From assembly GCA_003170295.1 (NCBI GenBank), contig PNAJ01000061.1, positions 1 through 64,000 of the forward strand: DNA of 64,000 nt, read 5' to 3'. Source of the stretch: Bryobacterales bacterium. Its GTDB lineage: Bacteria > Acidobacteriota > Terriglobia > Bryobacterales > Bryobacteraceae. Position 1 is the first letter of the stretch; each line of letters begins with the position of its first letter. Below are positions 35,823 to 45,266 of this stretch, piece after piece. A program made the translations under genes and the position numbers. Under the pieces are notes generated by a model. The model was not told the DNA's origin and did not search any database. It saw nothing but the letters and a program-made list of their open reading frames with translations.

Positions 35823-38192
35823 TTATTCGCGCGAGCCGACTGCGGTCTTCGGCGCCACCCGCAACCTGATCGCTTGTGGTGACGCGTACGAACTCTGCTG
35901 ACTGGAGCGTGTCTCAATCGCACCCGAGACGTAAATGAGCTGGTCCACCGGCTCCGCATTCGGCAATGCTTCGATCATGAAGCTGCGGCGCGACTCATCC
36001 TCATTGAGGAGCACACCATTCAATCCGATGTCGAGCACCCGGACGCGAGGCGGCAGATTACGAACCTCCACGGGAACGCGTCCCCGAAAATCGCCCTGCC
36101 TCGCGATGGAGACAGTGATCTCCGCCGACCCGCCAGGCTCGATCGTGACCTCCTTGGTTTCGGCGGTCATCAAGATATCGGCACGAGGCATCAGCGAAAT
36201 CAATTTCAAATGATCTTCCGGGCTCGCCAAACGCACGGTGGTCGCGCCACCGATTAAGGCTTTACCCGTGGCTTTGAGTGGCGCTGCCCCATCTAGAGTC
36301 GCGTTCGAATCCGCACTCAGCGCGATGGTCGCCGAGACTTGACCGGCGGCGATCATGCCGCTCGATGCATGCAAACCGACGGGCAGATCGGCAAGTGAAA
36401 CACTGATCGGCCCATCGAATCCATGTTTTCTAAGGGTAGTAACGGTAAGGGGAATCGTGCCGCCGGCGGGCACATTGGGATTTCGCGGATTCACTGTCAA
36501 CCTAAAGTCCGGACGAGGATGCCGGGCCGTGAGACGATAGCCGTAGGTTTCGCCGCCGAGGCCTTGTACATCGCGAATGCAAACAATGTAATCTCCATCA
36601 GCGGGAGCGGTAAAGTGCAACAGGGAATCTTTCCCATAGCCCGGACCGCCGTCGTCGTTGCGATAGAACAGATGCGCGATGGGCAACCCATTCGGCGACA
36701 ACTTCGTTCCGGGCGGATGGATTTGCACTTTGTAGAGAGCCGAATCGACCGCGTGCGCTTCCGCCGTCGTGTCGAAGAATGTCAATCTCTGCCCATTGAA
36801 GCCCTCGAAAACGGTGTCGTTATCGGGCGAAAGCGGCAGAGCCTCGGCACGAATAATTTCGCCGCCGATCATGACGTAATCGCCAACCTTGATGCCATCC
36901 CACGCCAAAATGCGTAGGCCGCGTCCCGCCGAATCGTGATCGCGCAAAGTCAGCGCCGTCTCCCACACAGGCCGCCCAATCGCGCGCTCGATCGGCCGTC
37001 CCTTCGTGTCGAGAATCTCGAGATAGGAATCCAGATCGCTTCCGAGCCGCCGCGCATTCACCTCGAAGACGAGTTGTTCGCCCTTCGAAGCCCGAAAGCG
37101 ATAACGATTTTCTGCACCAGGTTTGTCGATCCGCCCATTCACCGTCACGGGTGTGGCAATGGCGCCTCCTTGCGATTGAACCTCCGGCTCGGCACCCAAG
37201 GCGACGCGCACCGTATTAAACGCATTCTCCGGCCGCAGTGTCAACGTATCTTCGGAATCGGCTGACTGCGTGCCTTCGACTTTGAATTTCGCAGAAGTAT
37301 GATAGCCACGAGTTGCGAGTTCCGCGGTCGAGCCCAGTTGCACGCCGAGTGGATACACACTCGACACCAAGGGAAACTCCCCGACCATGATCCGATAGAA
37401 ATTCCCCGCGCGGCCGCTGCGCTGATAGTCTTCGATGCGGATATAGTAAGTACCAGCTTTGTCAAAGTGACGCGCGAACATCACTTGGTCTGAACCGCCG
37501 TTTTCGCCAAATGTCGCGACCAGATTTAGATCGCTGTCGAGAATCGTCACCACCGGCTGCAGTGCGGAGCCAATCAGCATCGCTCCATTCAGAAATGAAA
37601 GCTGCTGCCCCGCTTTCACTTGAATCTTGAAATAGTCGATGTCGCCAGGCCGAGAAATCGTGCCCGCTAAGATCGCCGGCAGGAAGGTCTCGAACGCATT
37701 CTCCGGGGTATCGTTCGGCTCCTTATCGGGAGCTTCGCCGTAATACGGTTCGATGAGCAATTTGCCTTCAGGACTGGTGCCGAGCGGCGTCAATAATCGA
37801 AAGCTCACAGGACCGATTTGCGCATCGGGCGCAACGTCAACCTCGACGGTCACCAGGTTGCGTGGCGGCAGAGGACCTACATCGACTGTTGATGCAGTGC
37901 CATTCGAGCCTAGGCGAATATCCGGCAGATCCGGCAATTCCTTCACGCGCACGATTCGCCCCATCACACCCGGCTCACTGAAGTAGATCGCGCGGGCATT
38001 GGCGAGGTTGAGACCCTCAACGGTAATTTCAATCGTGGTCCCGCGCGCGACCCCGAGCGGGGAAACCGAGTTGAGCGTTGGGGGAGTAATTCGGGTACCC
38101 GTCGGATGATCGCTGCTTCCGGCGATCGCCGACACTGCGAGTCCCACGCCAATGCTATTTCGCAGCCAACTCGTTCGCATGATCGACTTCAT
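35823..38192 (-). CDS. Exported PPC-domain protein
   Basis: A 789-residue secreted protein. The ATG at 38192 has GGAG four bases upstream and a leader with a hydrophobic core (RNSIGVGLAVSAIAGSS). Domains in order: IPT/TIG-like (TPPTLNSVSPLGVARGTTIE), a pre-peptidase C-terminal (PPC) domain (DIDYFKIQVKAGQQLSF), a second PPC-like domain (NRYRFRASKGEQLVFEVNAR), a third similar one (SLLHFTAPADGDYIVCIRDV), then beta-sandwich repeats (GPISVSLADLPVGLHAS). No catalytic domain is visible. It is the last gene of the DUF1501 operon and overlaps the WD40 gene by 38 bases. Confidence 0.85.
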   Translation of the reverse strand: MKSIMRTSWLRNSIGVGLAVSAIAGSSDHPTGTRITPPTLNSVSPLGVARGTTIEITVEGLNLANARAIYFSEPGVMGRIVRVKELPDLPDIRLGSNGTASTVDVGPLPPRNLVTVEVDVAPDAQIGPVSFRLLTPLGTSPEGKLLIEPYYGEAPDKEPNDTPENAFETFLPAILAGTISRPGDIDYFKIQVKAGQQLSFLNGAMLIGSALQPVVTILDSDLNLVATFGENGGSDQVMFARHFDKAGTYYIRIEDYQRSGRAGNFYRIMVGEFPLVSSVYPLGVQLGSTAELATRGYHTSAKFKVEGTQSADSEDTLTLRPENAFNTVRVALGAEPEVQSQGGAIATPVTVNGRIDKPGAENRYRFRASKGEQLVFEVNARRLGSDLDSYLEILDTKGRPIERAIGRPVWETALTLRDHDSAGRGLRILAWDGIKVGDYVMIGGEIIRAEALPLSPDNDTVFEGFNGQRLTFFDTTAEAHAVDSALYKVQIHPPGTKLSPNGLPIAHLFYRNDDGGPGYGKDSLLHFTAPADGDYIVCIRDVQGLGGETYGYRLTARHPRPDFRLTVNPRNPNVPAGGTIPLTVTTLRKHGFDGPISVSLADLPVGLHASSGMIAAGQVSATIALSADSNATLDGAAPLKATGKALIGGATTVRLASPEDHLKLISLMPRADILMTAETKEVTIEPGGSAEITVSIARQGDFRGRVPVEVRNLPPRVRVLDIGLNGVLLNEDESRRSFMIEALPNAEPVDQLIYVSGAIETRSSQQSSYASPQAIRLRVAPKTAVGSRE

Positions 38193-39093
38193 AAATCTCC
38201 AAAACTCCATTAAACAGTCCCGCCGCGAGAGAGTTTCCATCCGGGGAAAACTCGAGTCCGAAGGCCCAGTCTGGCTGATTCGGCATCGCGCGCACTTCAC
38301 TTAGATCCGCCGCCCGAAACAATTTGATCGTTCGGTCCGCCGACGCCGATGCGAGATATTTCCCATCCGGCGACCAGGCGATTTTTAAGATCGCGCCCAG
38401 GTGAGCGATGAGAACGTTTTCAATCGCGCCCTCCTTCTCGGCGAGCTTCCATACGCGAATGGTTTTGTCGAGCCCGCCCGCTGCCACACGCGACCCGTCG
38501 GGGGAGAGCGCAATCGAATTAACGCCATCGGTGGGATCGGAAAGCGTATAAATGCGCGCACCCGTTGGGACGTCCCAGATCTTTATTGACCGGTCCGCCG
38601 CGCCGGACACAAGCCGCTTGCCATCTGGCGTGAACGCCAGCGCGTAGATCGAATCCACATGATCGCGGAGCGTGCGGATTTCCTTGCCGTCCGATGGATT
38701 CCACAGCTTGATCAGCTTGTCGTAACTCGCAGTGGCAATGATCGCGCCATCCGGCGAAAACGCGACCGCATAGATGGAATCGGAATGCCCGGCAATCGTA
38801 GATGTCACAGCTTGCGTGCTCACGTTCCAGATTTTTACTTCTCCTTTGCGAGCAGGCAGGCCGCCAGCGGCGGCGAGCAATCTTCCGTCGTGAGAAAATG
38901 CGACGGCGCGCACGGCCTCGGCGCTTCCAGAAAACGTCGCGACGGTCTTCTTGGTACTGGCGTTCACCAAGCGCGTCTCTTTATATCCACCGAGCGCGAT
39001 GGTTGCGCCGTCAGGCGCCCAGGCAAGCGAATAAATCTGACTCGCCGGCGACGCGAGAGCTAACAGCCCGAGAAAGTGCGCAGCAAATTTCAT
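38155..39093 (-). CDS. Exported WD40-repeat protein
   Basis: A 312-residue beta-propeller protein. About seven WD40 blades are visible, such as HSDSIYAVAFSPDGAIIATA, then SYDKLIKLWNPSDGKEI, and SADRTIKLF. The ATG at 39093 overlaps the preceding stop codon by one base (TAATG) and gives a hydrophobic leader (MKFAAHFLGLLALASPA). It is probably periplasmic and may scaffold the cytochrome-like and DUF1501 proteins of the same operon. Confidence 0.87.
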   Translation of the reverse strand: MKFAAHFLGLLALASPASQIYSLAWAPDGATIALGGYKETRLVNASTKKTVATFSGSAEAVRAVAFSHDGRLLAAAGGLPARKGEVKIWNVSTQAVTSTIAGHSDSIYAVAFSPDGAIIATASYDKLIKLWNPSDGKEIRTLRDHVDSIYALAFTPDGKRLVSGAADRSIKIWDVPTGARIYTLSDPTDGVNSIALSPDGSRVAAGGLDKTIRVWKLAEKEGAIENVLIAHLGAILKIAWSPDGKYLASASADRTIKLFRAADLSEVRAMPNQPDWAFGLEFSPDGNSLAAGLFNGVLEIYEVDHANELAAK

Positions 39094-41519
39094 TAGTGAT
39101 TGAATAAGAATTCTTTGCAGGTGAGCATCGCCCACACCATGTCTTCTAATGCTTGCCGATGCGAGTCGCGGCGGGCCTCCTCGGTGCCTTTTTCAAGACG
39201 CGCCTTCTCGAGCGCAGCCGCAAGGGCCGATTGCTCCGCATCCGTCGGATAGCGGCTGAACGCCGAAAGATACATGTACTCAAGGATGCGGCGGTCCGAT
39301 AGCCCGAGCTTCAGGAAAAGGGCGATCGTGCCCTCAGGCGAGCTCAATTTTTTATTCAGGGTATCGCCGTTGATCACGTGCAGGGCCTGTGTAATCGTCG
39401 GATCGGAAGCACGCTCCGCCGCGTCGCACAGGATCCGCGCAGGTCGTCCAAATGAGGCCAAAAAGTCCGATTTCACTTGGGTATCCGGCAGTTGCAAAGC
39501 GCGCGTACCCACCGGAAAACCCGCGAAAGCGGTCGGCGCACCCGTCACTTGCGACATCGCGTCGAGAATCACCTCGGCATTCAAGCGGCGAATGATGTGC
39601 TTCGAATAATAGATATTGTCCGATTGATTCGTCCCGTTCGCCTCGCTCGAAAGCTGATACAGGCTGGAATTCATAATGGTGCGGATCAGCCTTTGAACGT
39701 CGTATCCGTGCTCGATGAAATCTTTGCACAGCGCCGCGAGCAGCTCTTCGTTCGATGCGGGATTGGTGGCGCGCAGATCGTCCATCGGGTCCACCAAGCC
39801 GCGGCCCATGAAGTTCGCCCACACGCGATTGACGATGGTGCGCGAGAACATCGCGTTCTCCGGACTCGTCAGCCACTTAGCGAATACAATCCGGCGGTCC
39901 TCGGTGGAATCGAGCGAAATGCTGACGCCATCGAGCGGCGCCGGTGGCAGCGGACGCGCCAGCTTTGGATGCAGCACGTCTCCGGAGGCCTTTGCGAATA
40001 CGATGTTCTCACCCGCCATCGTGCCGTTCTTCACGCCGACACGCGCGAACAGATTCGCCATCTGGTAGTACTGCGTCTGCGTCCACTTTTCGAGCGGATG
40101 ATTGTGGCAGCGCGCGCACAGAATGCGTTGTCCCAGAAACGCCTGTGTGGCGTTCTCACTCAACTCGATTGGATCTTTATGCAGAACGAAATAATTCAGC
40201 GCGCCGTTCTCTCGTGTGCTTCCGGAAGTCAGGAAAATATCGCGCGCAAACTTATCCCAAGGCTTGTTTTGTTTGACCGATTCGCGAATCCAATCGTAGA
40301 ACGCCCACATCGCCGTCGAATTCAAGCGCCGGCTCGAAACCAGGAGCAGATCTGACCACTTATACGACCAATAATCGACAAACTCATCGCGCTGGATCAG
40401 CCGGTCAATCAACTTGGCACGCTTGTCCGCCGCGGTATCGGCGAGAAAGTTCTCGACGTCCTCTGATGTCGGCAGTACTCCGATCGCGTCAAGATACGCG
40501 CGCCGCAAAAACTCGGCATCACTCGCGATCTTCGAGGGCGCAAGGTGCAGATTCTTCCACTTTGCGACCGCTAGATCGTCGATGAAATTGCGCCGCGGAT
40601 ATTGGCGGTACGTATCCGCGTCGATTTCATTCGCAAAAGGCACCGATAGGCGGGAATACAAGACTTGGCTTGCATACCCGAGGGTGATCGCCGCTTCGCC
40701 CGAGCCGTTCATCTTCACGCGGCCCCAATCGTCCACCGTTGCCACGCCCTCGTTGCTCGAGCCGAACTTCACCCAGCGCGTGACATCCTCGGAATGCCCG
40801 TCGGAATACTTCGCGCGAACCACTAACTGCTGCTCGGCCTCCGGCGCTAGCACCGCAGCAGTTGGGAACACTTCCAGCCCGCGAATCTGCACGTCTCCTA
40901 AAGACGGAGGAGCCGCGCCCGCCGCAATCCACTCCTCGATCACTCGATACTCGAGCGAGTCCTTCGCGAACCGCTTGCCACCCCCGTGTGGAATCGCAAA
41001 GGAAGGCTTCGCGACGATCAGGCTCGAGGCTGGATCGGTCAGCGACACGCGGCGGCCTAGCGATTGCCGCGTCAGCGTGTCGTAATCCGCATCCGGATCA
41101 TAGCCGCGCAGTGATAGCTTGAAGCCGTTTTTTCCCGCCAGTGCGCCATGGCACGCGCCCTGGTTGCAGCCCATCTTCGTCATGACCGGAATGACGTGAT
41201 TGCGAAAACTCCACGTGAATGGCGCGTGCGAATCCTTCACGCGCACCGCGACCGTCGCACTGATTCCTTTCGCGCGAGCCGTGATCTTAGCTTCGCCGTC
41301 GCCGGCGGGCCGCACTAGTCCGTGCTCATCGACGATGGCAGTCTTCGGATCGGACGATGACCATTCCGCCATGCGCGTCCAGTCTTCTTGATGACTTGCG
41401 AGCGCCGCTTCGGCGACCATTTGCTGCCTCGCCTCGGGACCAGTCAATTCGATTGAAGCCGGAAGCAACACGATCTTCTGCGCCAATAACGGAACGGCGC
41501 ACAGAAACAACAGTCTCAC
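39093..41519 (-). CDS. DUF1549/DUF1553 (PSCyt2/PSD1) protein with cytochrome-like motifs
   Basis: An 808-residue exported protein. The GTG start overlaps the DUF1501 stop (GTGA). Order: signal peptide (MRLLFLCAVPLLAQ), Ig-like Big_2 domain (about 25-95), a PSCyt1-like segment with GCNQGACHGALAGKNGFKLS near 115, a second Ig-like domain, DUF1549 (RNFIDDLAVAKWKNLHLAPS), a heme-type CXXCH motif in ILCARCHNHPLEKW near 470, and DUF1553 (FSRTIVNRVWANFMGRGLVD). The family is named from planctomycete cytochrome-like proteins. Its function is unknown. Confidence 0.9.
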   Translation of the reverse strand: MRLLFLCAVPLLAQKIVLLPASIELTGPEARQQMVAEAALASHQEDWTRMAEWSSSDPKTAIVDEHGLVRPAGDGEAKITARAKGISATVAVRVKDSHAPFTWSFRNHVIPVMTKMGCNQGACHGALAGKNGFKLSLRGYDPDADYDTLTRQSLGRRVSLTDPASSLIVAKPSFAIPHGGGKRFAKDSLEYRVIEEWIAAGAAPPSLGDVQIRGLEVFPTAAVLAPEAEQQLVVRAKYSDGHSEDVTRWVKFGSSNEGVATVDDWGRVKMNGSGEAAITLGYASQVLYSRLSVPFANEIDADTYRQYPRRNFIDDLAVAKWKNLHLAPSKIASDAEFLRRAYLDAIGVLPTSEDVENFLADTAADKRAKLIDRLIQRDEFVDYWSYKWSDLLLVSSRRLNSTAMWAFYDWIRESVKQNKPWDKFARDIFLTSGSTRENGALNYFVLHKDPIELSENATQAFLGQRILCARCHNHPLEKWTQTQYYQMANLFARVGVKNGTMAGENIVFAKASGDVLHPKLARPLPPAPLDGVSISLDSTEDRRIVFAKWLTSPENAMFSRTIVNRVWANFMGRGLVDPMDDLRATNPASNEELLAALCKDFIEHGYDVQRLIRTIMNSSLYQLSSEANGTNQSDNIYYSKHIIRRLNAEVILDAMSQVTGAPTAFAGFPVGTRALQLPDTQVKSDFLASFGRPARILCDAAERASDPTITQALHVINGDTLNKKLSSPEGTIALFLKLGLSDRRILEYMYLSAFSRYPTDAEQSALAAALEKARLEKGTEEARRDSHRQALEDMVWAMLTCKEFLFNH

Positions 41520-42889
41520 GCGAACAACTCCTGCACCGGCTCCACCCCTCGATCCACCAGCGGAATCGGCCGTCCCTGCGCGCCCGGCAGCTCCACCGCG
41601 AGATCGATGCCGAGTCCTTTATAAACAGTCGCTGCAATTTGCGCCGGCGTGACAGGATGATCCCTTGGCGCGGCCGCAATTTCGTCCGATGAGCCTACCA
41701 CCGTGCCGCCCTTCAGCGGTCCTCCTCCCATCAGCATCGTCCAGCACTGCGGCCAATGATCGCGCCCGCCCGCGGGATTGATCTTCGGCGTACGCCCGAA
41801 CTCACCGGTCGCCACGACCATCGTGTTCGACAGCAGCCCGCGCTCGCTCAACTCTTCGAGCAGCGACGAATACGCCATATCGAACATCGGCCCCACCAAG
41901 TCGCGATAACAGCTGATCGGACTGAACGGCTTCGACCCGTGAATATCCCACGTGATTTCGTCAAACACGGTCTCGAACATATTGACGGTCACGAATCGGA
42001 CGCCCGCCTCAATCAGCCGTCGGGCGAGAAGACAGCTCTGTCCAAATCGATTCATGCCGTATTTTTCGCGAATTTTTTCGGGCTCGCGATATAACTCGAA
42101 CGCCGCCCGCGCCTTGGCCGACGACATCAGCGTATACGCCTGGTGAAAGGTCGAATCCAGCAGCCGCGCGTCTTGGGACGTTTCAAATTCGCCGACCGAC
42201 TTATCGATCATCTCGCGCCAGTTGCGTCTCCGATCCACCCGTAACGCGGTCAAATAATCCGGAGGCAGCATGTCCGGCACCCTGAAGTTCGGATCCGATG
42301 GATCGGCGTTGAGCACGAACGGATCGAATGCCTTGCCGAGATAACCAGCCGATTGCCCATGCGGCATGTTCCCGCCCGTATTGCCGATCGGCCGCGGCAA
42401 CAGCACGTGCGCGGGCACGTCGCCATTTGGTCCCTTAAGTTTCGAGAGCACGCAGCCATAATGAGGATGCTCCACGCCACCCTGGAACAGGCGGCCGGTC
42501 TGCATCATCTGATGACCGGTATCGTGAACTGCTGCCGCCGTGTGATACATGCTGCGGACCAGCGAAAACTTATCGGCATGCTTGGCCGTGCGAGGAAAAT
42601 TCTCGGAGATTTCGATACCCGGAACGTTCGTCTTAATCGGCTTATACGGCCCGCGAATCTCTACCGGCGCGTTCGGCTTCATGTCGAACGTGTCGAGCTG
42701 GGACGGCCCGCCAATCAACATTAAGAGGATGCAGTTCGTATCGCTCGATGCAGTCGCGCCCGACGCCCGCAGCGCAAACCAGTCCGTCAAGCTCAAGCCA
42801 AGGGCTGCGAGCGACCCGGCATGCAGAAAATCCCGCCTTCGCAACCCGTCGCAAAACTCGACCGGTCGGTCGGCGTCCAGACGAAACAT
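41516..42889 (-). CDS. Tat-exported DUF1501 (sulfatase/phosphatase-like) protein
   Basis: A 457-residue DUF1501 protein with a twin-arginine leader (LRRRDFLHAGSLAALGLSL). The alkaline-phosphatase-like fold is indicated by LLMLIGGPSQLDTFDMKPN near residue 57, VVATGEFGRTPKINPAGGRD and DHWPQCWTMLMGGG near 385. An AGGAGG ribosome-binding site precedes the ATG. It heads the four-gene operon DUF1501 - DUF1549/1553 - WD40 - PPC, an association known from planctomycetes and Acidobacteriota. The substrate is unknown. Confidence 0.9.
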   Translation of the reverse strand: MFRLDADRPVEFCDGLRRRDFLHAGSLAALGLSLTDWFALRASGATASSDTNCILLMLIGGPSQLDTFDMKPNAPVEIRGPYKPIKTNVPGIEISENFPRTAKHADKFSLVRSMYHTAAAVHDTGHQMMQTGRLFQGGVEHPHYGCVLSKLKGPNGDVPAHVLLPRPIGNTGGNMPHGQSAGYLGKAFDPFVLNADPSDPNFRVPDMLPPDYLTALRVDRRRNWREMIDKSVGEFETSQDARLLDSTFHQAYTLMSSAKARAAFELYREPEKIREKYGMNRFGQSCLLARRLIEAGVRFVTVNMFETVFDEITWDIHGSKPFSPISCYRDLVGPMFDMAYSSLLEELSERGLLSNTMVVATGEFGRTPKINPAGGRDHWPQCWTMLMGGGPLKGGTVVGSSDEIAAAPRDHPVTPAQIAATVYKGLGIDLAVELPGAQGRPIPLVDRGVEPVQELFA

Positions 42890-42917
42890 GGATTTGCCTC
42901 CTGGCGACTCGATTCTA

Positions 42918-43388
42918 TCATTCCTGTAGCGTGCCCGGCCGCGAAACCCGAGAAAATCCTTCTTTCACGCCCGGCGCAACCAGTCTTTCAGCCATTTCTT
43001 GGATCACTTCGTCCGGCACCACACGCCCTCTCGCCCGATTCCGCCGCATGCACTCGTCGACGGGCACGTCGAAGAACACTGCCTCAATCGCGGCATCGAA
43101 CAAATCGGCCAGCTTGACGTACGGCCGGCGCTCATATGGCGTCAGATTCGTGGCATCCACATACGTCACTGGACGCCTTAGTTCCAACCGATGCTTCAGC
43201 AAATAGCGCAATACTCGAAACACACGCGCGTGAATGTTTTGGTTGTCGGGGTTGTCCGATAGCAACTCGCGCAGAGCGTCGCTCGAAAGCACTCCGTTTG
43301 GCGATTTGGATTGAACCCAGGTAGACTTGCCAGATCCCGGCAACCCAACCAACAGCACAATCAGCGGTCTCGAAGTCGTTTCCGCCAA
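42918..43388 (-). CDS. P-loop kinase (AAA_33, polynucleotide-kinase-like)
   Basis: A 156-residue P-loop protein. Walker A is GLPGSGKSTW near residue 15. Other features are LSSDALRELLSDN, then VTYVDATNLTPYERRPYVKLA, and a lid with CMRRNRARGR. This pattern is typical of the AAA_33/T4 polynucleotide kinase-like group. Zeta-toxin relatives are similar, but no antitoxin gene is adjacent. The start is a TTG; a different start is possible. It precedes the DUF1501 gene by 28 bases and may be co-transcribed. Confidence 0.8.
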   Translation of the reverse strand: MAETTSRPLIVLLVGLPGSGKSTWVQSKSPNGVLSSDALRELLSDNPDNQNIHARVFRVLRYLLKHRLELRRPVTYVDATNLTPYERRPYVKLADLFDAAIEAVFFDVPVDECMRRNRARGRVVPDEVIQEMAERLVAPGVKEGFSRVSRPGTLQE

Positions 43389-43443
43389 GGACCACTTTAA
43401 CTAAGGAAGGACTCTTGCAGGGACGATAAGAATTTTGGGACCT

Positions 43444-44460
43444 ATGATTTCACTGAAAAGACTCCTCGCTCTGGACGATGCCGATGCCAAATCGAGCGTT
43501 CGCCTCGTGGGGTTGATTCTGGAGGCCGTCGGTTGCCATGCTGTCGAGTCCGACCCGATGGAGCGCCAGGAGTTCCAGGCGTCTCTGCGCAAGCTAAGCA
43601 CGCAAATGGAACAATCCCCAAACGGTGCGGGTGCGCTGGTCCTGGTCGGGGAAGTCATCAAGACCATTGACATGTATAATCGTGGCGTCGAGCGCTCCCT
43701 CGGCGCACAAACGAAGGAACTGCAATCGATCGTTTCTCTCTTCACTCGCTCGATGCTGCAAGTATCCAAAAGTAGCGCCGCCTCCGCGGCTAAGCTCCGT
43801 CAAATTGAACACCAGATCGAAAAATGCTCCCAGAGCGAAGACTTGCGAGCGTTAAAAACGCAGTTGGAAAAATCATTGGGGACTATCTGCGAGGAGGCAG
43901 CGGCACAAGAACGCCGCAGTGAGGAAATCAGTGAGCAACTACGGGAAACCATGAGTCGTCCGGAGGCTGCCGCCGCCCTGTCGGAAGCCGTCGCCGACTT
44001 CGACCTCGTCACCGGCTTACCCAACTTTCGCGCCGCGGAACAGGCGCTGCGGGTCGCGAGTGCCGCCGGCACCAGCACGTATGCCGTGCTTCTCTGCGTG
44101 GACCGCGTAGAGGTGATCAACAGCCGTTTCGGCTTCGCCGTCGGGGACCGCATCCTGATGCTTTTCGGACAACACCTGGCCCAGCGCCTTGCCCCAACAG
44201 ACCGGCTCTTTCGTTGGCGGGGCCCGGGCTTTGTTGCTCTTATCGACCGCACTGGTCCGGAAATATCGATTCGCGCGGACGTTGCTCTCATGGTTGCTGC
44301 CCGACTGGAGCAGGAAATCGAACTCGGCGGCCGATCCGTACTCCTGCCCGTCACCGCGTCCTGGATGCTGACTGGCATCGCCAACTCCAGTCTGGAAAAG
44401 ATCTCCCAGAAACTCGACGCATTCTCAGCAGCGCAGGCGGGCGGGTCCAAGAGCAACTAA
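43444..44460 (+). CDS. Degenerate GGDEF-domain protein
   Basis: A 338-residue protein. The N-terminal half (1-180) is helical and probably coiled coil (QIEHQIEKCSQSEDLRALKT). The C-terminal part from about 185 has the diguanylate-cyclase fold (DLVTGLPNFRAAEQALRVAS, then DRVEVINSRFGFAVGDRIL). Where GGDEF should be, the sequence reads RWRGPGFVAL, so both catalytic acidic residues are lost and cyclase activity is unlikely. It may be a sensor or scaffold. The ATG at 43444 is chosen over an in-frame TTG nine bases upstream. A PAS protein follows after 12 bases. Confidence 0.8.
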   Translation: MISLKRLLALDDADAKSSVRLVGLILEAVGCHAVESDPMERQEFQASLRKLSTQMEQSPNGAGALVLVGEVIKTIDMYNRGVERSLGAQTKELQSIVSLFTRSMLQVSKSSAASAAKLRQIEHQIEKCSQSEDLRALKTQLEKSLGTICEEAAAQERRSEEISEQLRETMSRPEAAAALSEAVADFDLVTGLPNFRAAEQALRVASAAGTSTYAVLLCVDRVEVINSRFGFAVGDRILMLFGQHLAQRLAPTDRLFRWRGPGFVALIDRTGPEISIRADVALMVAARLEQEIELGGRSVLLPVTASWMLTGIANSSLEKISQKLDAFSAAQAGGSKSN

Positions 44461-44472
44461 AGAGATAATACA

Positions 44473-45249
44473 ATGAACACGTCTATTGCTCTCATCCACA
44501 GCTTTGGTCAGGATCCAGACGAGCGCCGCCATCAGCTGTTCGAGGAAGCTCCGATCGCTTACCACGAAATCGATACCGACGGGGTGATCCGCGACGTGAA
44601 TCGGGCTGAATGCCACCTGCTAGGATACGCGCCGGACGAATTGATCGGCCATCACGTTTGGGAATTTGTGGCTGCGGATCATCGCCAGGCTGCTCGCCAT
44701 GCAATCGCCAGAAAAATCTCCCGCGAGCAGCAGTTAAGCGTGGTCACACGCGAATACCGCCGCTGCGACGGAAGCTACATATGGTTGGAGATTCACGAAA
44801 GGTTGATTGAGAATGCCGAGGGAGAGGTGGTCGGTATCCGGTCCGCTTTGCTCGATATTACGGAGCGTCGCCGGTTCGACACGGAAATCCAAAGGCAATA
44901 CGACCGGATGAGATTTATGCTTCGGTCATGGGTCAGGGCTATCGTTACTGCCGATCCTCTCGGGAATGTCGATTCCATGAATCCCGCCGCCGAGAAACTC
45001 ACCGGGTGGCGGCAACAGGACGCTCTCGGACGCCGCCTCGAAGAAGTTTGCAGCGTGCGCCAGGACGCTGACGAGCCAGTGGACCTAATGTCGTGCATTC
45101 TCGCGGAACCCGTGATGTCGAGCCGCATGCGCAAATCCGTCATCGTCGACCGGACCGGTGCGAACTACGAGGTAAGTTGGATGATCTCGTCCATCTGCAA
45201 CGACGAAGATGTCATCGTCGGAGCCGTCCTGGTGATTGAAGAGCTTTAA
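44473..45249 (+). CDS. Two-PAS-domain protein
   Basis: A 258-residue soluble protein with two PAS domains and no output domain. The first (about 20-130) includes LFEEAPIAYHEIDTDGVIRD, then GYAPDELIGHHVWEF, and a PAC-like ending GEVVGIRSALLDITERR. The second (about 145-258) includes AIVTADPLGNVDSMNPAAEKLTG, cut here only by the line of the domain, and VGAVLVIEEL. It follows the degenerate GGDEF gene on the same strand. The two may form a signalling complex that splits sensing from output. Confidence 0.85.
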   Translation: MNTSIALIHSFGQDPDERRHQLFEEAPIAYHEIDTDGVIRDVNRAECHLLGYAPDELIGHHVWEFVAADHRQAARHAIARKISREQQLSVVTREYRRCDGSYIWLEIHERLIENAEGEVVGIRSALLDITERRRFDTEIQRQYDRMRFMLRSWVRAIVTADPLGNVDSMNPAAEKLTGWRQQDALGRRLEEVCSVRQDADEPVDLMSCILAEPVMSSRMRKSVIVDRTGANYEVSWMISSICNDEDVIVGAVLVIEEL

Positions 45250-45266
45250 GTCGCGGTTTCCGGTGA

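Noticed and set aside
42918..43388. Zeta-toxin/antitoxin system
   Set aside because: The P-loop kinase lacks an adjacent epsilon-type antitoxin and looks more like the general AAA_33 kinase group.
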